Positions 13,501 to 28,500 of a stretch of 64,000 nucleotides of DNA are shown here, one piece after another. The stretch's first letter is position 1, and each line of letters opens with the position of its first letter. The notes beneath the pieces are model-generated. The model was not told the origin of the DNA. It ran no database searches and saw only the letters and a list, made by a program, of their open reading frames with translations. The translations under genes and the position numbers were made by a program. The DNA is from Chamaea fasciata (taxonomy: Eukaryota > Chordata > Aves > Passeriformes > Sylviidae): assembly GCA_029207755.1 (NCBI GenBank), contig JARCOQ010000016.1, positions 3,601,001-3,665,000 of the forward strand, in the 5' to 3' direction.

Positions 13501-16500
13501 TGACCTACAGCTTTTTTAAAATTCGTTTATTCATGAGGCAATTTAAGCAAGTTCAGTTTTCAGTCACAGAACTGAGTCCAGGCATTTCAGTTTCCTAAAA
13601 GGGTCAACAAAAAAGCCTCAATGATCAACCTCATTTCAATAAAGAAGGAGCAAGACAAGGCTTCTAGAGAGAAGTAATGGGTTAATATTATCTAATACCA
13701 TCTAAACCCACTCATACAACTGGGGAAATAAAGCAGTGCTTTTAGGCACATCAGCCCTTCCTGAATTTCACACCTCCTTTGACTAATGTAGTAACAATAT
13801 TGCTACTACTAAAATTAAGTATGTTTATTCAAGGATGAGGTTACAGGCAAAAATTAGGCTACCTTTTTGTTATCATCCAGCACAGTGTTCATGTTCTCTA
13901 TCCAAACTGCATCCACGGGGCCATCAAAAATAATCCACTTGCGATTGTCTGTGGTAGAAGACGCTTGTTTCCTGAAGGCCTTTGCAAGAATTCCATCTGA
14001 CCACTCGTGACTTACAGGATCAAAACTGCCATACAACTGCCCCATAGTAATGGCTTTGGGATTAATAACTTTGTAATCAACAGCAAACTCATCCATGGCA
14101 TTCGCTGTGTAAAAAGGCAAATACACGAGCTTGAGAATTTGATGGGTTAGTTCTATTCAATAGCTGAACAAGATGATTCCTGAGGATCCTACTCTAGCTG
14201 CTCAAAGCAAAACACCCCAGATATCTGGCATCTAGGTAGCAGTAAATAAGAATTTCCCTTACTTGTACAAAGCAAGCAAGAAGTCTGCTGTAAAAAAAAA
14301 CACATGAAAAAAAGAATCAGCAGAGCGTCATAGATTCCATGTATTTATGGGAGCTACTTACAATATCCTGTTGGAGCTAGTTTTTTCAAGAATATTATGG
14401 ACAAATAAAATGCCTAAAAAAATTCAGAAAAGCATGAACACATTAGGATGGCTCACTGTTCCAGTAGATGTAGACAAAAATACTATCAGACAAACATACC
14501 AGACAAAAATAGCTCCATTAATAGAAATTCGACAGTCAAGAAAGAAGAATATAGGACAATTAACAACCTGGGCATATCTCAGCAAAGGAAAAATAACAGT
14601 CATAGAATTAATTTCATTTAATGAGAAGCTTGTGGCTGGACAATGTTACCTGCACGCAAATCAGCCAGGGCTCCAGCCAGCACTTTGTATGAACTGGTCT
14701 TCCCACTCATAGGATCTCCAACAATCATGAAACCATGGCGCACCAGCATCATTTCATACACCTGCCAGGGACAGGAGAGCCACTCCTTAGCATGGCACAA
14801 AGGCAAGTGTTACATGTCGTGTGAATGAAAATACAAGTCCCTCGCCTGCATTCAGATGACACAACCTGCACTCTGCACTCTGCTGGCTGGCCGAAGCCTT
14901 AATCCAAATCAGAGGGCAGTCATGCCTTTATAGCAATTCTCACTGAAACAATTTAAGAAGTTGTTTTCCTTAGGCATCCTCCCTTTCTCCTTGCTAAATG
15001 TCATCCCTCAACCGCAACAGCAGCCATGTACAGGGTGTGAGGGCATTGACCACATACTGCAGATCACAGCCCTGAACTAAAAGGGCCTGAACTGAAATCA
15101 GTGGTTACCAATGAAGCTGACAAAAACTGCAGCTCTGAGGATCTGGCACATGGTCAGTCCCACAGAGGCTGACTTTGGTCTGCAAGAGCAGTAACTTCTT
15201 CAGTCACCCCACAAGATCTTGTCAAAGCTCAAGTCAAAGCAAAACCACCATCAAATAGACCTGTAATAACCCCTAAGAAGATTATTTTTTATCATGTTAA
15301 GACTGATATTCCCTATTTTAGCTTCCTAACCAGTTAACACTACACCAATTTAAATGAAAGATACAGTATGGTTTGGAAAGCAGCACAAGGCAAGTCTGAA
15401 CAGAAGCCACGAAGTCTGGATTGCTGTTGGAGAGGCCACTGATGACCCTGGTCTAGGCCACACATTTTTACCCTTGCCATTACCCTGTCACTAGGCTGCA
15501 CAAGAAAAAAGGTTAAGTATTGTTTAAAAGATCCCCAATACTAGTAAATGGGAGGCAGCGGAAACAAAGGGCTGGAAGTGAAGCACAATCAAGGTCACCT
15601 CTTTCAGACTTCTCAAGGAGACTGAACAGAACTGGGAACAGAGCCTGACTCCCAGTCCAGCATTCTGTTCACTAGGCTACACTGCTGCAGTTAGTAAGAG
15701 TTTCACTTTCATCTTCTTTCCTGAAGCGCAAGCCCTACAATGTGCCTGCACACATTGTTCCTTCACAGACTGAATTACAAAATCACTATGACCAAAGCAG
15801 GCTTTTATTTCAGGATTTTTACTCAGTAAAAATACCCCATTTGTAATAGTCCATTAATTGGTAAGGAAACTATCAGCTATTCATCATGACACAGACAGTG
15901 AATGAAGAGTGTTTCTGCCCTCGTGCTTTTCTTCCCCAGAAGTATGTGAAAATAAACCTGAATAATTTTTCCAATGAACCATGGCACTGCTTGAAGATTC
16001 AATTTTTCAATATTTTCAGTTAGTGCCTTGACAAATACATCATAGTCTGGTGTAGGAAGAACCACTCCAGGAAACAGGTCAGATATGATACCCTGTTAAG
16101 GAAAGACAGAATAGAACACAATTTAAAACAGGTTAGAAAAAAATAAAAATTCCAAGTAAAACAATACTCACACAGATAACAGGAGCTTAAAACCAAATGT
16201 CCTCAGCTGGACAAAACTAACTTCTAGGCAAACTGAAGTGATGGAAGTATTCTGTATACATGAAATAGAAATCTGTGCCTGCAGTTCTCATAAACATATT
16301 GCTATTGTAGAAAGAAGCTTAACCTTTGCAAGGTTCCTCCCATCAGGATTACACAAAACGATGTGAAAGTAGTTGAAAGAATTTCAGTGATTAAATAGAA
16401 GGGTTATGTGCTCCAGAATTTCAGGACAGTGACTCTGGCTGTGCTTGTACTCTAGCTTTTAGTCTTCAATATTGATTGCTTTGTAGCTTAACATAGTCTT

Positions 16501-19500
16501 TATTTTCTATTAAAGCAGCATGCAAACAGAAACTTCACCTTTTTTATTCTGAACTCAAATTTCTCATTGACCTTAACTTAATTATCCTCATAATACAAAC
16601 TTCAAAGAATGATTTCCACAAATGAAACAGCACAAGATGATTTTTAACAAGATACCATCTAAAACATTTTACAGAATAACTTGAAAGGCACCAATGAAAA
16701 TATGCTTTTCAAAATAATCCTAACAGTACCAAAGAGTTCCTCCAGATCAGTGGACTGAAATAACTCTACACTACTATGGCATCATCTATATCAATCTGCT
16801 CTAAATTAAGATAATGACCAGTTTCTATGAGTTCTTACAATGGATCTCATAATCATAAAACCTAAACCACACTGGCCTGAAACCTTACCTGAAACAACGG
16901 CACATCTTGAGACAAGAACTTGGCCAAATTAACATCCATCAAAGCCCGAAGCAACAGCACACTCTCATTTTCAGTTGGGTACTTCAGTTTTAGGTTCCCT
17001 GCTGCTGTCAGGACAGATTTCACTGCACGCATTCCATAATCATAGTGGTGCTGAGATGACAACTGCTCTGAGCACAAACGGTAAGTGGCAACAATTTTCT
17101 GGGCAAGACTGTGGATAGTAAAATATTATGTAGTGTGAAAATATCTCACTGTGCAAGGAAAATAGTTTACCTTCCTTTATACACAAAGTATCTGCAGTGA
17201 TTCTAAGACACAGCAGCTGACAAAGTGACTCAGGACACCTAGGAAGCAAGACTGTAAATTATGCCAAACTAGAGAATATATGATCATCTAGGAATTCTGT
17301 TTGATATTTTTATACATTTTCCAAATGATTCTGTGTAGAAGTGTACATCTGGCAACATGAGGTGGTAAATGAGAATTGACAAGAAAGCAGGAGATTAAAA
17401 AGTGCTTTCTAGAGAAACGAAACATGGACAGCCATCCGTATATGCCTCGAACACACATATAAGCCTTATAGAGGAATGAGGTATATCAAACTCAACTAAG
17501 GTAAAAAATTCAGCATGTCTTACCTCTTAGAGTCCAGAAATCCCATTGAATAAAGTGAAATTTCCCCAATCAAGGCATAATCTGGGACCATCATGGCAAC
17601 TGTTCGGAAGAGGGCCTGTAAGGAAAAAAGTAAGATACCAACTTTTGACTGTGGAATAGCGTAATAAACTGTGCCTGTTTTGTAAGAATAGCATCTCTCC
17701 ATAAATTCACGAATGCAAAGAATTCATGAATCATCTGAAATCTATGAGACTGCTTTAGAATGCTATTCTATTCGGATCTTATCAAGAGGTTCAAGAGGTC
17801 TGTGCTAAGCATTGCAGTAACAAATACTTAGAAAGAGTAAATTCTAAAGAACTATGAATAGAGGGAAAGGGAGGTGTCATTCATCCCACTTTCATAACAG
17901 GCAGACTAGCACATGGTGTGGTTAATGCCTTGAAAAAGATCATGCAAAGGATTGTGGCAATATTAGAAAAAGAACCACATCAGTCCCTCCATAGTGTCCT
18001 TGCAACTCACAAAGCTATAAGAAATTTAAATTGGGATTTGGATCACCAAGCCATTGTAAACCCAGAGAATTTGCTATTAGGGAGAGCACAGTTAAAGCTG
18101 TAAACTGGTATCAATATTATTAGACTCACACCTTTCTTCTGTGCATTTTGCACAGGCCTAACTGTTCACTAAAGCTTGGTGAAGAGCACAGCAGGATACA
18201 CTTGACTGGGTTATCAGTTGCGCTGGTTTTGGCTGGGGTAGAGTTAAGTTGTTTCACAGTAGCTGGCCTGAGCTGTGTTTTGGACTTGTGCTGGAAACAG
18301 TGTTGATAATTCAGGGATGTTTTAGTTATTGCAGAGCAGAGCTCACACAGAGTCAAGGGCTTTTCTGCTCCTCACCCCACACACCTGCCAGGAGGATGGG
18401 TGCACAAGGAGGGGACACAGTCAGGACTGCTCCAGACAAGGAATATTCCAGAGCATATGGGGTCATGCTCAGCAGAGGCACCAAGGGAGGGGATGTTCAG
18501 AGTGAGGGTGTTTTTCTTCCTTAAGCAACCATTACACATCAGCTTGATTGATGACTTTTTTTTCTTACTAGACTCAAAGTCACAAATTCAGTTTAATTTC
18601 TACAAGAAAGCAGGATTTCAGACTTACCTTCAGATTATCAGGCAACTCTGCCCGTCCAGCATAGCCAGGATTCATGGTAATAAACACAGCACATGTGGGA
18701 TTAAGAGAGATCTCTGTCCCTTCAAAGATGAATTTTTTGAGTTTGCGAATTATAGCTTGCTGGATGCTAAGGATTTGCTGGGCAACTACAGATAATACTT
18801 CAACCTAATACAGACAGAACAGGTTGGAAAACATAAGACACTTGGAGAATCGATATTAAATGGTTTTGTTAACATATTTTGATGGCTATATATGCATTCC
18901 TCCAGTGAAAAATCACCCTGTGCCTGTGTATTAGCTGCCTATTGAAGGGATCCTCTGAACGTTAGTGCCACTATTCTCTACTTAACTAACAGAGACTGAT
19001 CAACAGAGGCTTCTAAAAGCCTCCTCAGGGAAATACCGTGTGCCTGAATGTAGACGTCTAAGTTAGTTGGACAGGAACTCCCTCTGGAGGCCTCTAAAAG
19101 CACTTTCCCTTCAACTCAGACACATAGTTGAGGCCCTCCAGAAAACCTGATTCTCTCAATGCGCAAAATTGAGAGTAAATAATAGATAAGGCTTGCTGAC
19201 TGTTTTAAAGTATCAAGGTAACAGAATATTGGAAAAGAAATGCTAATGCTTGAATTCATAGAAAACAAGCTACATCAGAAAAATGGAAAAGTTAAGGAGT
19301 TAAAGATACTAATACATACAAAATAGGATTTCATGAAATTTCCACATTTACTAGTATGTACTTACATGGAATTTCATCAAAGTAATAATAAAAGTTATCC
19401 AAAGTCATTAGTGACCAAATTAAAACCAAAAAGACCAGGGTAAGATCAAGGGGAGAATTAGATGTGTCTGTTTATGCAGCTTGATAATCAGGTCACTCAG

Positions 19501-22500
19501 TTAGTGACACTCATCTGTAGTCATTGCAGGAATCCCTCCACCTGTATATGTCTGTCCTGTGCTGAGCACAGACCAATGCAACTCCACAGCTGTAGCTTGA
19601 TTTCTCAAGGAGAAGACAAGAACATTTCTTTCCCAACAAATGAGTGGCACATACAAAAGAAAAAAAATTGTAAAGGAGCTTTCTTTTCCAGCTAAACTGA
19701 CACAGAACACAACACTTCTGCAACACAGCACAGGTGGGCACGTCCTTCTAGAGCAGGCAGCTGAGTGCCTATTTCTGTGTCACTATCAAAACAAAGAGTA
19801 CCCATCACAAGTAAAAGCAGAAAATTGGCAATAATGCTGTCATGTCTAAATCTAAAACTTCTTGTGTCTTAAATAAAAGCTTTCTCATTTTATTTGTCTG
19901 AGTTAAAACATTACCTCAATTCTATTGAACTCATCAAAGCAGGCCCATGCCCCAGCTTGTGCCAGCCCCTTGAAGAACTTGCCCATTGCCTTGTAATCGA
20001 GGCCATCGGAGCAATTAAAGACAACACACTACAACAAAAACACAGAGAACATTTCTCAGTATTATCACAAAGTCCCCTATAAAATTCTTAGCATCTAAAA
20101 TGGGAAGGGATTACTGTTGCTAATTTTGGATTAGAAAACCAGGATGCCATGCAGACACAGTTCTAAATGTGAGCTTGTTCCCAACTATTCCTGTGAATAA
20201 AGAGCAAAATCACAGAATCATTAGGCCAGGAAAGACCTTTAAGATGTTCAAGTCCAAGTGTAAATGAATAGCTACAAAATAAGCAGCACTTGCTTAAGAA
20301 TGGCATTTTAATATCTACATACCCAAACATAAACCGTGGAAAGTAAAAAAAAGGGAGTTTTGGTACCTGCTTAGCTATTGCTTTTGCTAGATCTTTCGTT
20401 GTTTCTGTTTTGCCAGTTCCAGCAGGCCCTTCTGGAGCACCACCAAGACTTAATTTCAAGGCACCCATTAATGTCCTACATTATCAAGAACACAGGCATT
20501 AGAAATAGCAATCTTTAATGCCAGATTGTTTCTGAATGGATTGATAAGTATTTTCCTATGCAGGCTCTCCTGAAAACAATTTACTTGTTACTCTACTGAT
20601 TTCACAGCTTGCCCTAAAAATCCAGTATTTTCTCCTAAGTGATTCCTAATTGTGGAAGGTCACATTCAGCCACTTGGCCTAAAAGGAATGTCAAAGCTTT
20701 TACTACATGCATCCACCCTGTATACCCTCAATTACACAAGCAAATAAGTGCCATGAGCAAACTGGTAGAGTCTGGAAAGGCACACATTTCCCTCAAGGGG
20801 CACTTGAACCAGCAAGAGGTTGAAGCTAGCTTTATAAATTTAGCCGGTCTTTAGAAGTGGATGAGAAAGCATAAAGGTTGATACAAAAACCTGGGAATCA
20901 CATCGCTTTTCAAGTGAACATCTTACTAAAATGAGTTCCCTGTTAACACTAGAGTGATATGATTATTTTACAAAAGCCTCATTCAAAGGCTTTGACTCAT
21001 GTCTTGAGGGCTCACCAGAACTGAAATACCAAATGCTTTTGAACATCTCAACCTTGAGGACTTAAGTATTTTCATTACAACCTCTTGCAAGCCGGTGGAG
21101 GAACAGGAAGCTAACTGCATTTGAATACCTGTGAAGGGCTCTATAATTATTACCTCATTTATCTTACAGGTAGGCATACCCAAACTGTGTGTCTTACTTC
21201 AAATAAATTAATTGACCAGTGCTACTGTAGAATTCTTTGCAGTTCCAGTACCATGTGCTGCCACCTCTTTTCAGAAGCATCTTCTTGGATAGTAGAAGCC
21301 TATATATGGTAAATATTTTTACCATATTTGGGCAAAATCTACGGGAAAATGTTAGCTGCTGAGGTTCCTCCTACTATTAACTAGAACAAATGAAAGTAAA
21401 CACAGATCAATCCAAAAAAAGAAAACATTATTCACAGACAACATGTCTTCACCTATAACATCGATCTGTCAGTGGGGTTATAACCAGACGTTGAGAATTG
21501 CCCAGATACTCATAACCATATTTCATTTCTGTTGTGATCATTCTCACTATCACATCGTCCTCTGCCCAGTAGTATCTCAGCTGAGAAATCCACTGGAAGT
21601 CATTCAGATCTGTGACTTTGTCTTCAACCAATTTTGAGACCACGTCACGAGCTGCAGAGTAAGACACAGATTGTTTAAAAAATCTAAACACTTCTACTGT
21701 GCTAGTTTACTTAAAACAACTTATAAGTAAAGTAACATTTACTTAGAGCTATGTAAGAGTAATTCAACATATAGAGGCTGGTTTTCATGTTAGAGAGGAA
21801 TTTTCAATTATTTTGCATAGGGAATCAGCCTAATTGTAACTAGATTCCAGTGTCTGTTCTAAGTGGATGGAAGACCCTTGTGCAGTACTGAGCAATCCTC
21901 ATTTGCCCAAAGAACTGAGCAATAACTCTGCAAAGGCTGATTCAGGCTAGAGGAAGCATTTTAGGTGCCTCTCTCCAATAGTCCACCCAGCCAATGACAG
22001 CAGCAGTGCCCCAGATGTCACAGGGGTAGCAGCAGCTGCACATTACCGTGCACATCGATGACGATGAGAGCTCCAAGGGTCACTCGGGCTCCACTGGACA
22101 GCTTTCCTCTCACCAACTCAACTATGTCCTTGATCTGTAGATTGCTCTTCTCCAAGAAATCCTGTCACAGGAACAAACACAGGCATCAATGTGATGCTGT
22201 GGCCAGCAGTTCCTAAGCTCCTGTAGGTGCAATCATTGGAGACGGCCCCTCCAACAAAATATATTAATGGTAGTCTGGGTACTACACAAACATTTTAAAT
22301 TCTCTTTTGTATACTGGCATTTTATTTTAATATGAACACTTCAAAAATATTTATGGCCTGAAAGCAGTATAAGCGGAAAGCTTATTTTTCTTCCTAATGG
22401 AAGTGACAAAACATTCTACAATGGGAGAGGAGCAGATATTCTTTGCTTTGCTTCCCCCACACAAGAATGGGCATATGGGACCAAGTCCATTAGCAACATG

Positions 22501-25500
22501 GTTTAGTTGGCTCTACTTTAAACAGGTGTTGGACTACATGATGTCCAGAGGTCCCTTATATTCTGTGATTCCTTCTCATTTTTCTGCAGCTGTGGATTAT
22601 TCAGTATATTTTCTCTGAAAGTAATAAACATTTGAGTTGTCTGGATATATTGAATAAGATCTTCAACTGATGTTAAACAATACAGGCAAGTTAAAGCTAA
22701 GAAATTCAGTAAGGATACAGAAACAAAAAAGCAAATATTAAAATGTAGTATTTGATGTAAAGTTTATTAATACTTTTCTATTTCAACATCCAAAAAGCAG
22801 CCTAAACATTCTGTTGACAGAATTAATCTCCAAATAAATCCTCATCCACCCAGCTTAAACAGGATCACAGAAAAGGCCATTGAATTAAACAGAAATTATT
22901 TCCACTACTTGAGCATGTGTTTGAGTAAAGCCTCAGTGAACTGATAGTTACAACTGCTGTAGTGACAGAGACACTATGAACATGTAGGAGAGGTTTCCTG
23001 TGTGAAATAACAAATTTGGCTGCTGCACCTTCCTCACAAGGAGAGTCAAGCAATAACCAGAGACATCAGTGGTGACCTTATCCCTCTCTACAACAAGGAG
23101 GTTGGAGCCAGGTGAGGGCTGGGCTCCCAGGTAACAAGTGACAGGACAAGTCTTAAGCTGTGCCAGGAGAAGTTTAGATTGAATATTAGGAAGAATTTCT
23201 GCACAGAAAGAGTGATTAGACCTTGGAAGGGGCTGCCCAGGGAGGTGGTGGAGTCACTGTCCCTGGAGGTGTTTAACCAGGGTCTGGTTAACAGGGTGGT
23301 TTTGGGTCATGGGTTGGACTCGATGGGCTCAGAGGTCTTTTCCAACCTCATTGATTCTGTGATTCTCTGAAATAACTGCACCCTTCTGTGAAGAGACATT
23401 TCTGCCTGCATGTTTCTCTGAGGCTTCCCATACAGAAACAGGAATTAGAAATAAAAACACACAGTGTTTAACAATGGTCTGTCACTTTCTGTTTGGTACT
23501 TGAATTTACACCTGTATCAGTTGTAAATGAAATAATAGTTTCCTTCAGTAGGATTTCTCCTGATACACACCAAAGTAAACGGGAACAAACCTCTGCTAAG
23601 ACCCAATGCAAAAGGAAAATCAAAATAAAGCACTGCATGAGTAAATTGAAATATGTCGTTGATTGAGGATTTTCTTTACTAGAAGGAGCTTTTTATTAAT
23701 TAATCAGAGTTCAGTGCCTAGAAATAGAAAGTTAAAAGAAAATCTTACTGGTAAAGTTTTATTCCTTATAGCCTCAGACACTTCTTCTGTCCAGTAAATA
23801 GATGAAACACAAATAACTGTCTGTCCAGGCCACTGAAGTACCCACTCTTTTCGAGGGACCTTAAACCAAAAGATCAATTTCAGACACAAGAAGTCATATA
23901 CACACATTAGATTATGGCACTGATAACAATTACTTTCCTCAAATGTCTTTTGTCTCATGCTGCAAATAAACAAGAATCAGCATTTAAAGCTTTAATACTA
24001 TTACTTCATGAAACTTCAGAATTAAAACTTCAGATTGGTACTATTGAACAAGAAGAGCTGGATTCCACTTAGCTTCAAACATGTTTTCCTGGTTAAGAAT
24101 TTGAGCAATCTATTAATGTATATTTGTTTGTGAACTCTAACTTATACCATAGTTCAGGAATAATTACCTGGCTATATCCTTTTATGCTGTCTTGAAGAAC
24201 TTGTCTTACACTGGCCAACATCATTTCTTCTACTTGCAGAAGCCATTTTTCTACCATGCCCTTCAAGAAAGAAAAACAGTTAAGAATCAATACACATTTC
24301 CTGATTGTATTCTTCTTCAATGACAAACTATTTGGGATGTGTTAGGCTTAAATATGCTTTCTTCAGATCTGGGTGTTGTATATAAAAGCAATAAAGGTTG
24401 AAATTACCCAAAATCTGACTGGTAATACTGTAGTTTACACTCTCTGAAGGCAGGGATATTAAGCTAACTCTAAAGACAACCCAGATAAAGAAACAGTTGG
24501 ATATGTTTCATATAAGCATGAACAAAAAACACAGATTACATGATCAGCTAAGCCTGCTCATTTTAACCCAGCGCATGCTTTGTTCCTGCAGGATTAAGGG
24601 AGAAGAGTATCTGTAACTCACAACATGCCCCACCTTTCAGAGGAATTTACTGCGAAATTGGTACGTCTTACTCCTTTTCGTAGGAAATCCTTTTTATTCT
24701 AGAATACCAGTCTGCACTCTCACTTCCTAAACTCCTTTCATGATGTGATATTAAATGGTTTAAACCTAATTCCCTCAAAAACATGCACTTTATGCAGTGT
24801 ATTATGTATTGATCTAATTTCATATAGTAAAATTTTTTTAAAAAATTACATTTGCTTTCACTGGATAGATTTTATCTATGAAAGGAACTACTTCTTTCTC
24901 TGAACTGATCATGCCTATGATCTCCAGATCTTCTGTGAAGTCCAGTTTAGCAATTCCTTCAAAACACTTCTTTAAATGTGGTTGTACTCGAAGTGGATCC
25001 TTTGTTTCAGACAGGATTTCAAGCAGCTCATCATTAGACAGGAAAAAGAACCTGCCAGAAAAATACAATTATTTTCCTATCATGAAAATTGCCATTAATA
25101 ATCTACTCATACAATTGGTTTTATTGTTGCTTAAGATACTAGTGTATCAGAGAGGAAATTATTATCTCAAATCCCTTTCCTTAAGCAATTTTTAACATTA
25201 TAAAACTCATCACATCTGTTTTTTCAGAATTTCAATGTGATCATCTTTTTATGGAAAGGATGAATAAGGGTTTTCAAACTCAGGCAAGAAAGACCGGATG
25301 GCACCAGCCAGCCATTAAGTACCCTGTAAAAACCCTGAATCCTGCTCCTTGTGATCATGTACAGCTCCCACGGATTACACACCTCTAAAGAGGGTGGGGC
25401 GGGGACATAATTGCATATCAGCCATGGGAAGGTAGCAAGCTCCTTCAAAAATACCCTGTAAGTAATAATGCCTTTCCCAATCAAAGTTTACATTGTGATA

Positions 25501-28500
25501 GACAGATTGTGCCTCCCCATCCCCACCTCTTCTGGCGTTTCACAACTGAGGAAAATGAGTTATGTCTGGAGATGAGAACAGCTTTTCATTTTTTGCTGCA
25601 TGTGACTGTGTCCCACATTTGTTTATAAAATGAGGCTTGTAAGTTCAGTTGAAACGGTTTGAAAGACCTTATGGATTCTTGTTTCTAACTTCGGCCTGTT
25701 TAAATAATTTACCTTGGGAAAAATAATCTTTTTGACTCCAAGTAAGTATTCAGCCCCTTCTGAATGTCCTCTAAGAGAGTATTTGCTTCCTGAAGTCTGT
25801 CTAACATATTGGGTTGTTCAATTGCAACAAGTACCTTTGCGTCTTTCACCTTTGTAAAAACAAACACAAAGCAGAAACTGCTAAAAATTGCAAGTTTTTC
25901 ATTAAAGTTTTACATTAAAATTGTTAGCATCAATCATATACTGCAGGAGGCTAAAAAGCTGTAATTCTTCTCTGTAGTGTGCTTTCATTAAATACATTTG
26001 CATTATTTGATAGTTTTGCTTTTCAGACTGTCCATGTTACCCACTTGAACTTAATAGACATTAATGAAGGCAACATCAACAAATAAGATCTTTGGCACTT
26101 GCCCCTGTGTCTTGAGCTTGCTACATTGTTTTCCACTCTCAAATAAGTTCTGTCAGAGACACAGCAGACAACAATTATTCCCTGTTCTCTCTTTCTGATA
26201 ACACTCCTCTTCAGAGGAATCTGTTTCAGAACAGGCCTCGTCATTCACAGTCTGAGCTGTTGGACAGGTCTCAACTCCTATTTAGTTACACTGATTATTT
26301 CAACACCTTTATCACACAACCACACACACACAGCGTTTTTGAAAAACATCTCAGCTCACACTTCTACTGTCTGGCCTCTTACTCAACTTCTTATTTACAG
26401 GGAATTGGACAAGTTACCAAATTGTACTTCCTATCCCCATTATCTTAACCCGACATGCTACCATGACAGTCCATATTCATTAAATTTTTGAACAACCATG
26501 ATGTCACATATTAGAGAACAACCACATGAAAAAAAATCCACTTAGTTGCTCCAAAAGTGTGTACACCCTGTAAGTCTAATGCAAACTCTCATTGTATCCA
26601 GACAAGGCTTTGTACCTTGTCAGTGAAGTCGTAAGCAGATCCTGAAAGCTCAAATCATTCATCTTTCTACCTAATTCTGACCATTTAGCCACAAAAAAGC
26701 TAAAAAACTTGGAATTCATGTTGCTTGAGTTACAATTCACCCTTCAACACCTAGCCTTTACAGAAATCTCAATACAATAATGACGTAATCTACAATTTTA
26801 CTACAATTTGTTGGACTTTAGTAAAGGATTTTCTACTCCATCAATACAAATACTGAACTGCAGAAAAGAACAGTGTATGTGCATGATATTAATAACCATG
26901 TTGCCAGATGTGCATAAAAATGCACAATTTATGAAATGTTAGCACTTACCACTTCTGTCATAATGTTTTTCCAGTAGGAATCCACAATCTTAAACTTTCT
27001 ACCCTCTTCAGGCATTTGAGCTATAATGTCTTCCGAACTAAAAATTGGTTCCAAATACAACCATGTTGCCTGACATTTTAACCAGCTATCTATAATATCT
27101 TGCATTAAGCACAGCTTATCTTTCCAAGCCTGCAATTAAAACATTTAGTAGTTAAAAAAATTACAACAAGAAAAAATCAAAAAATATGAACGTGTTCTTT
27201 GTTAACAACTCTCTAACATCCTATCATGTCAAAATATCTTGAAGCACTTGGGGAAAGCATAATATGAGACATGCAAGCTCAGTCAAACTGGCTTTTCCTT
27301 ACCACACATTCAGCTTCGATTGGTTTGATGAAGGGAGAGCCACACACTGTCTGAGTCTTTACAATGTGATCATCCAGCAAAAGCTGGATGTCATCCACTG
27401 ACGACAGGATATTGGTGTCCTGTGAACACATCACATTTTGGTAAGTCAAATGGCAGTCACTTTATTTCACCACTCATTCAGCTTCCTGTTTCCCCCTTCC
27501 CGATGATGTGAAGATTTCAAATGGAATCTCCTCTGGACAGCTCTGTTTCAAAGGTCCAGAGACAGATTGGTTTGTGATAGGAAGCTGGTGCCTTCTGACT
27601 CAATATTTTGCACTGTGATTCTTGTTTCTTCTGGGCAAGTTAAAATTTTGCTGCTGTCCAGCTTTCCATACAATACTAGGGAGGTCCTCAAGCTTACAGA
27701 TTTGTTAGGATGAGTATGTGAGATCACAGGCTGTCCAGATAGTAAAGTCTGCATAGAAAGAGTTATAATAATGGAGACATTTGCCCAGCTGTGGGCTAAG
27801 ATACAACTTTCCATTGCACCACAATGAATCAGCAGCAACATCCTTTTAGTATTTCTCAATTGGTATTCAGAATCAAAGGAATTCTCTTCAGATACATCTA
27901 TTGATTTGGTGTTTACTTACAGTATCCCTGTACTTCGCCAAACCAAAGTACACATTGACCCACTCCGATTTCATTTTCTCTATTGATTTCTCTAAGGAAT
28001 ACTCCTTACTTGCAGCTGCTCCAATAGGTTCTATTCTAAATTGAAATGAAACATATCTTTGAAATGTTTTTGTAACATAGCTGAAGAGCAAAAAAAAAAG
28101 CAGTTGTAGGTGGAGTTGCATATCAGACTACCTTTCGTAACAATTGGTTAATAATATCATAGACTTTCTTCAAGGAATATTTTTCCACTTTCACCAAGTT
28201 AGAGGTATTGATATTAATTGGAAGACAAATACAGACAGAAAATTCTGAATGAGAAAATTAAGTGATTTAGGAATACAACTGGATTTTTATGCCTCTGTGC
28301 TACAAGAGCAACTGACAGTTCACACCTTGATAAACATAGCTGATTTTACAGCATGTTCTAACAACACAAAACCCCAAAACAACTAATATTTGGTATCTGA
28401 GCTATGAAATACAATGTCTAAAAAATGAGACTAGATTAAACTTCTTACTGTTCAATAAATTTTGAGAGTCCACAGTCCAATATATATTTAAGGTTAGTGT

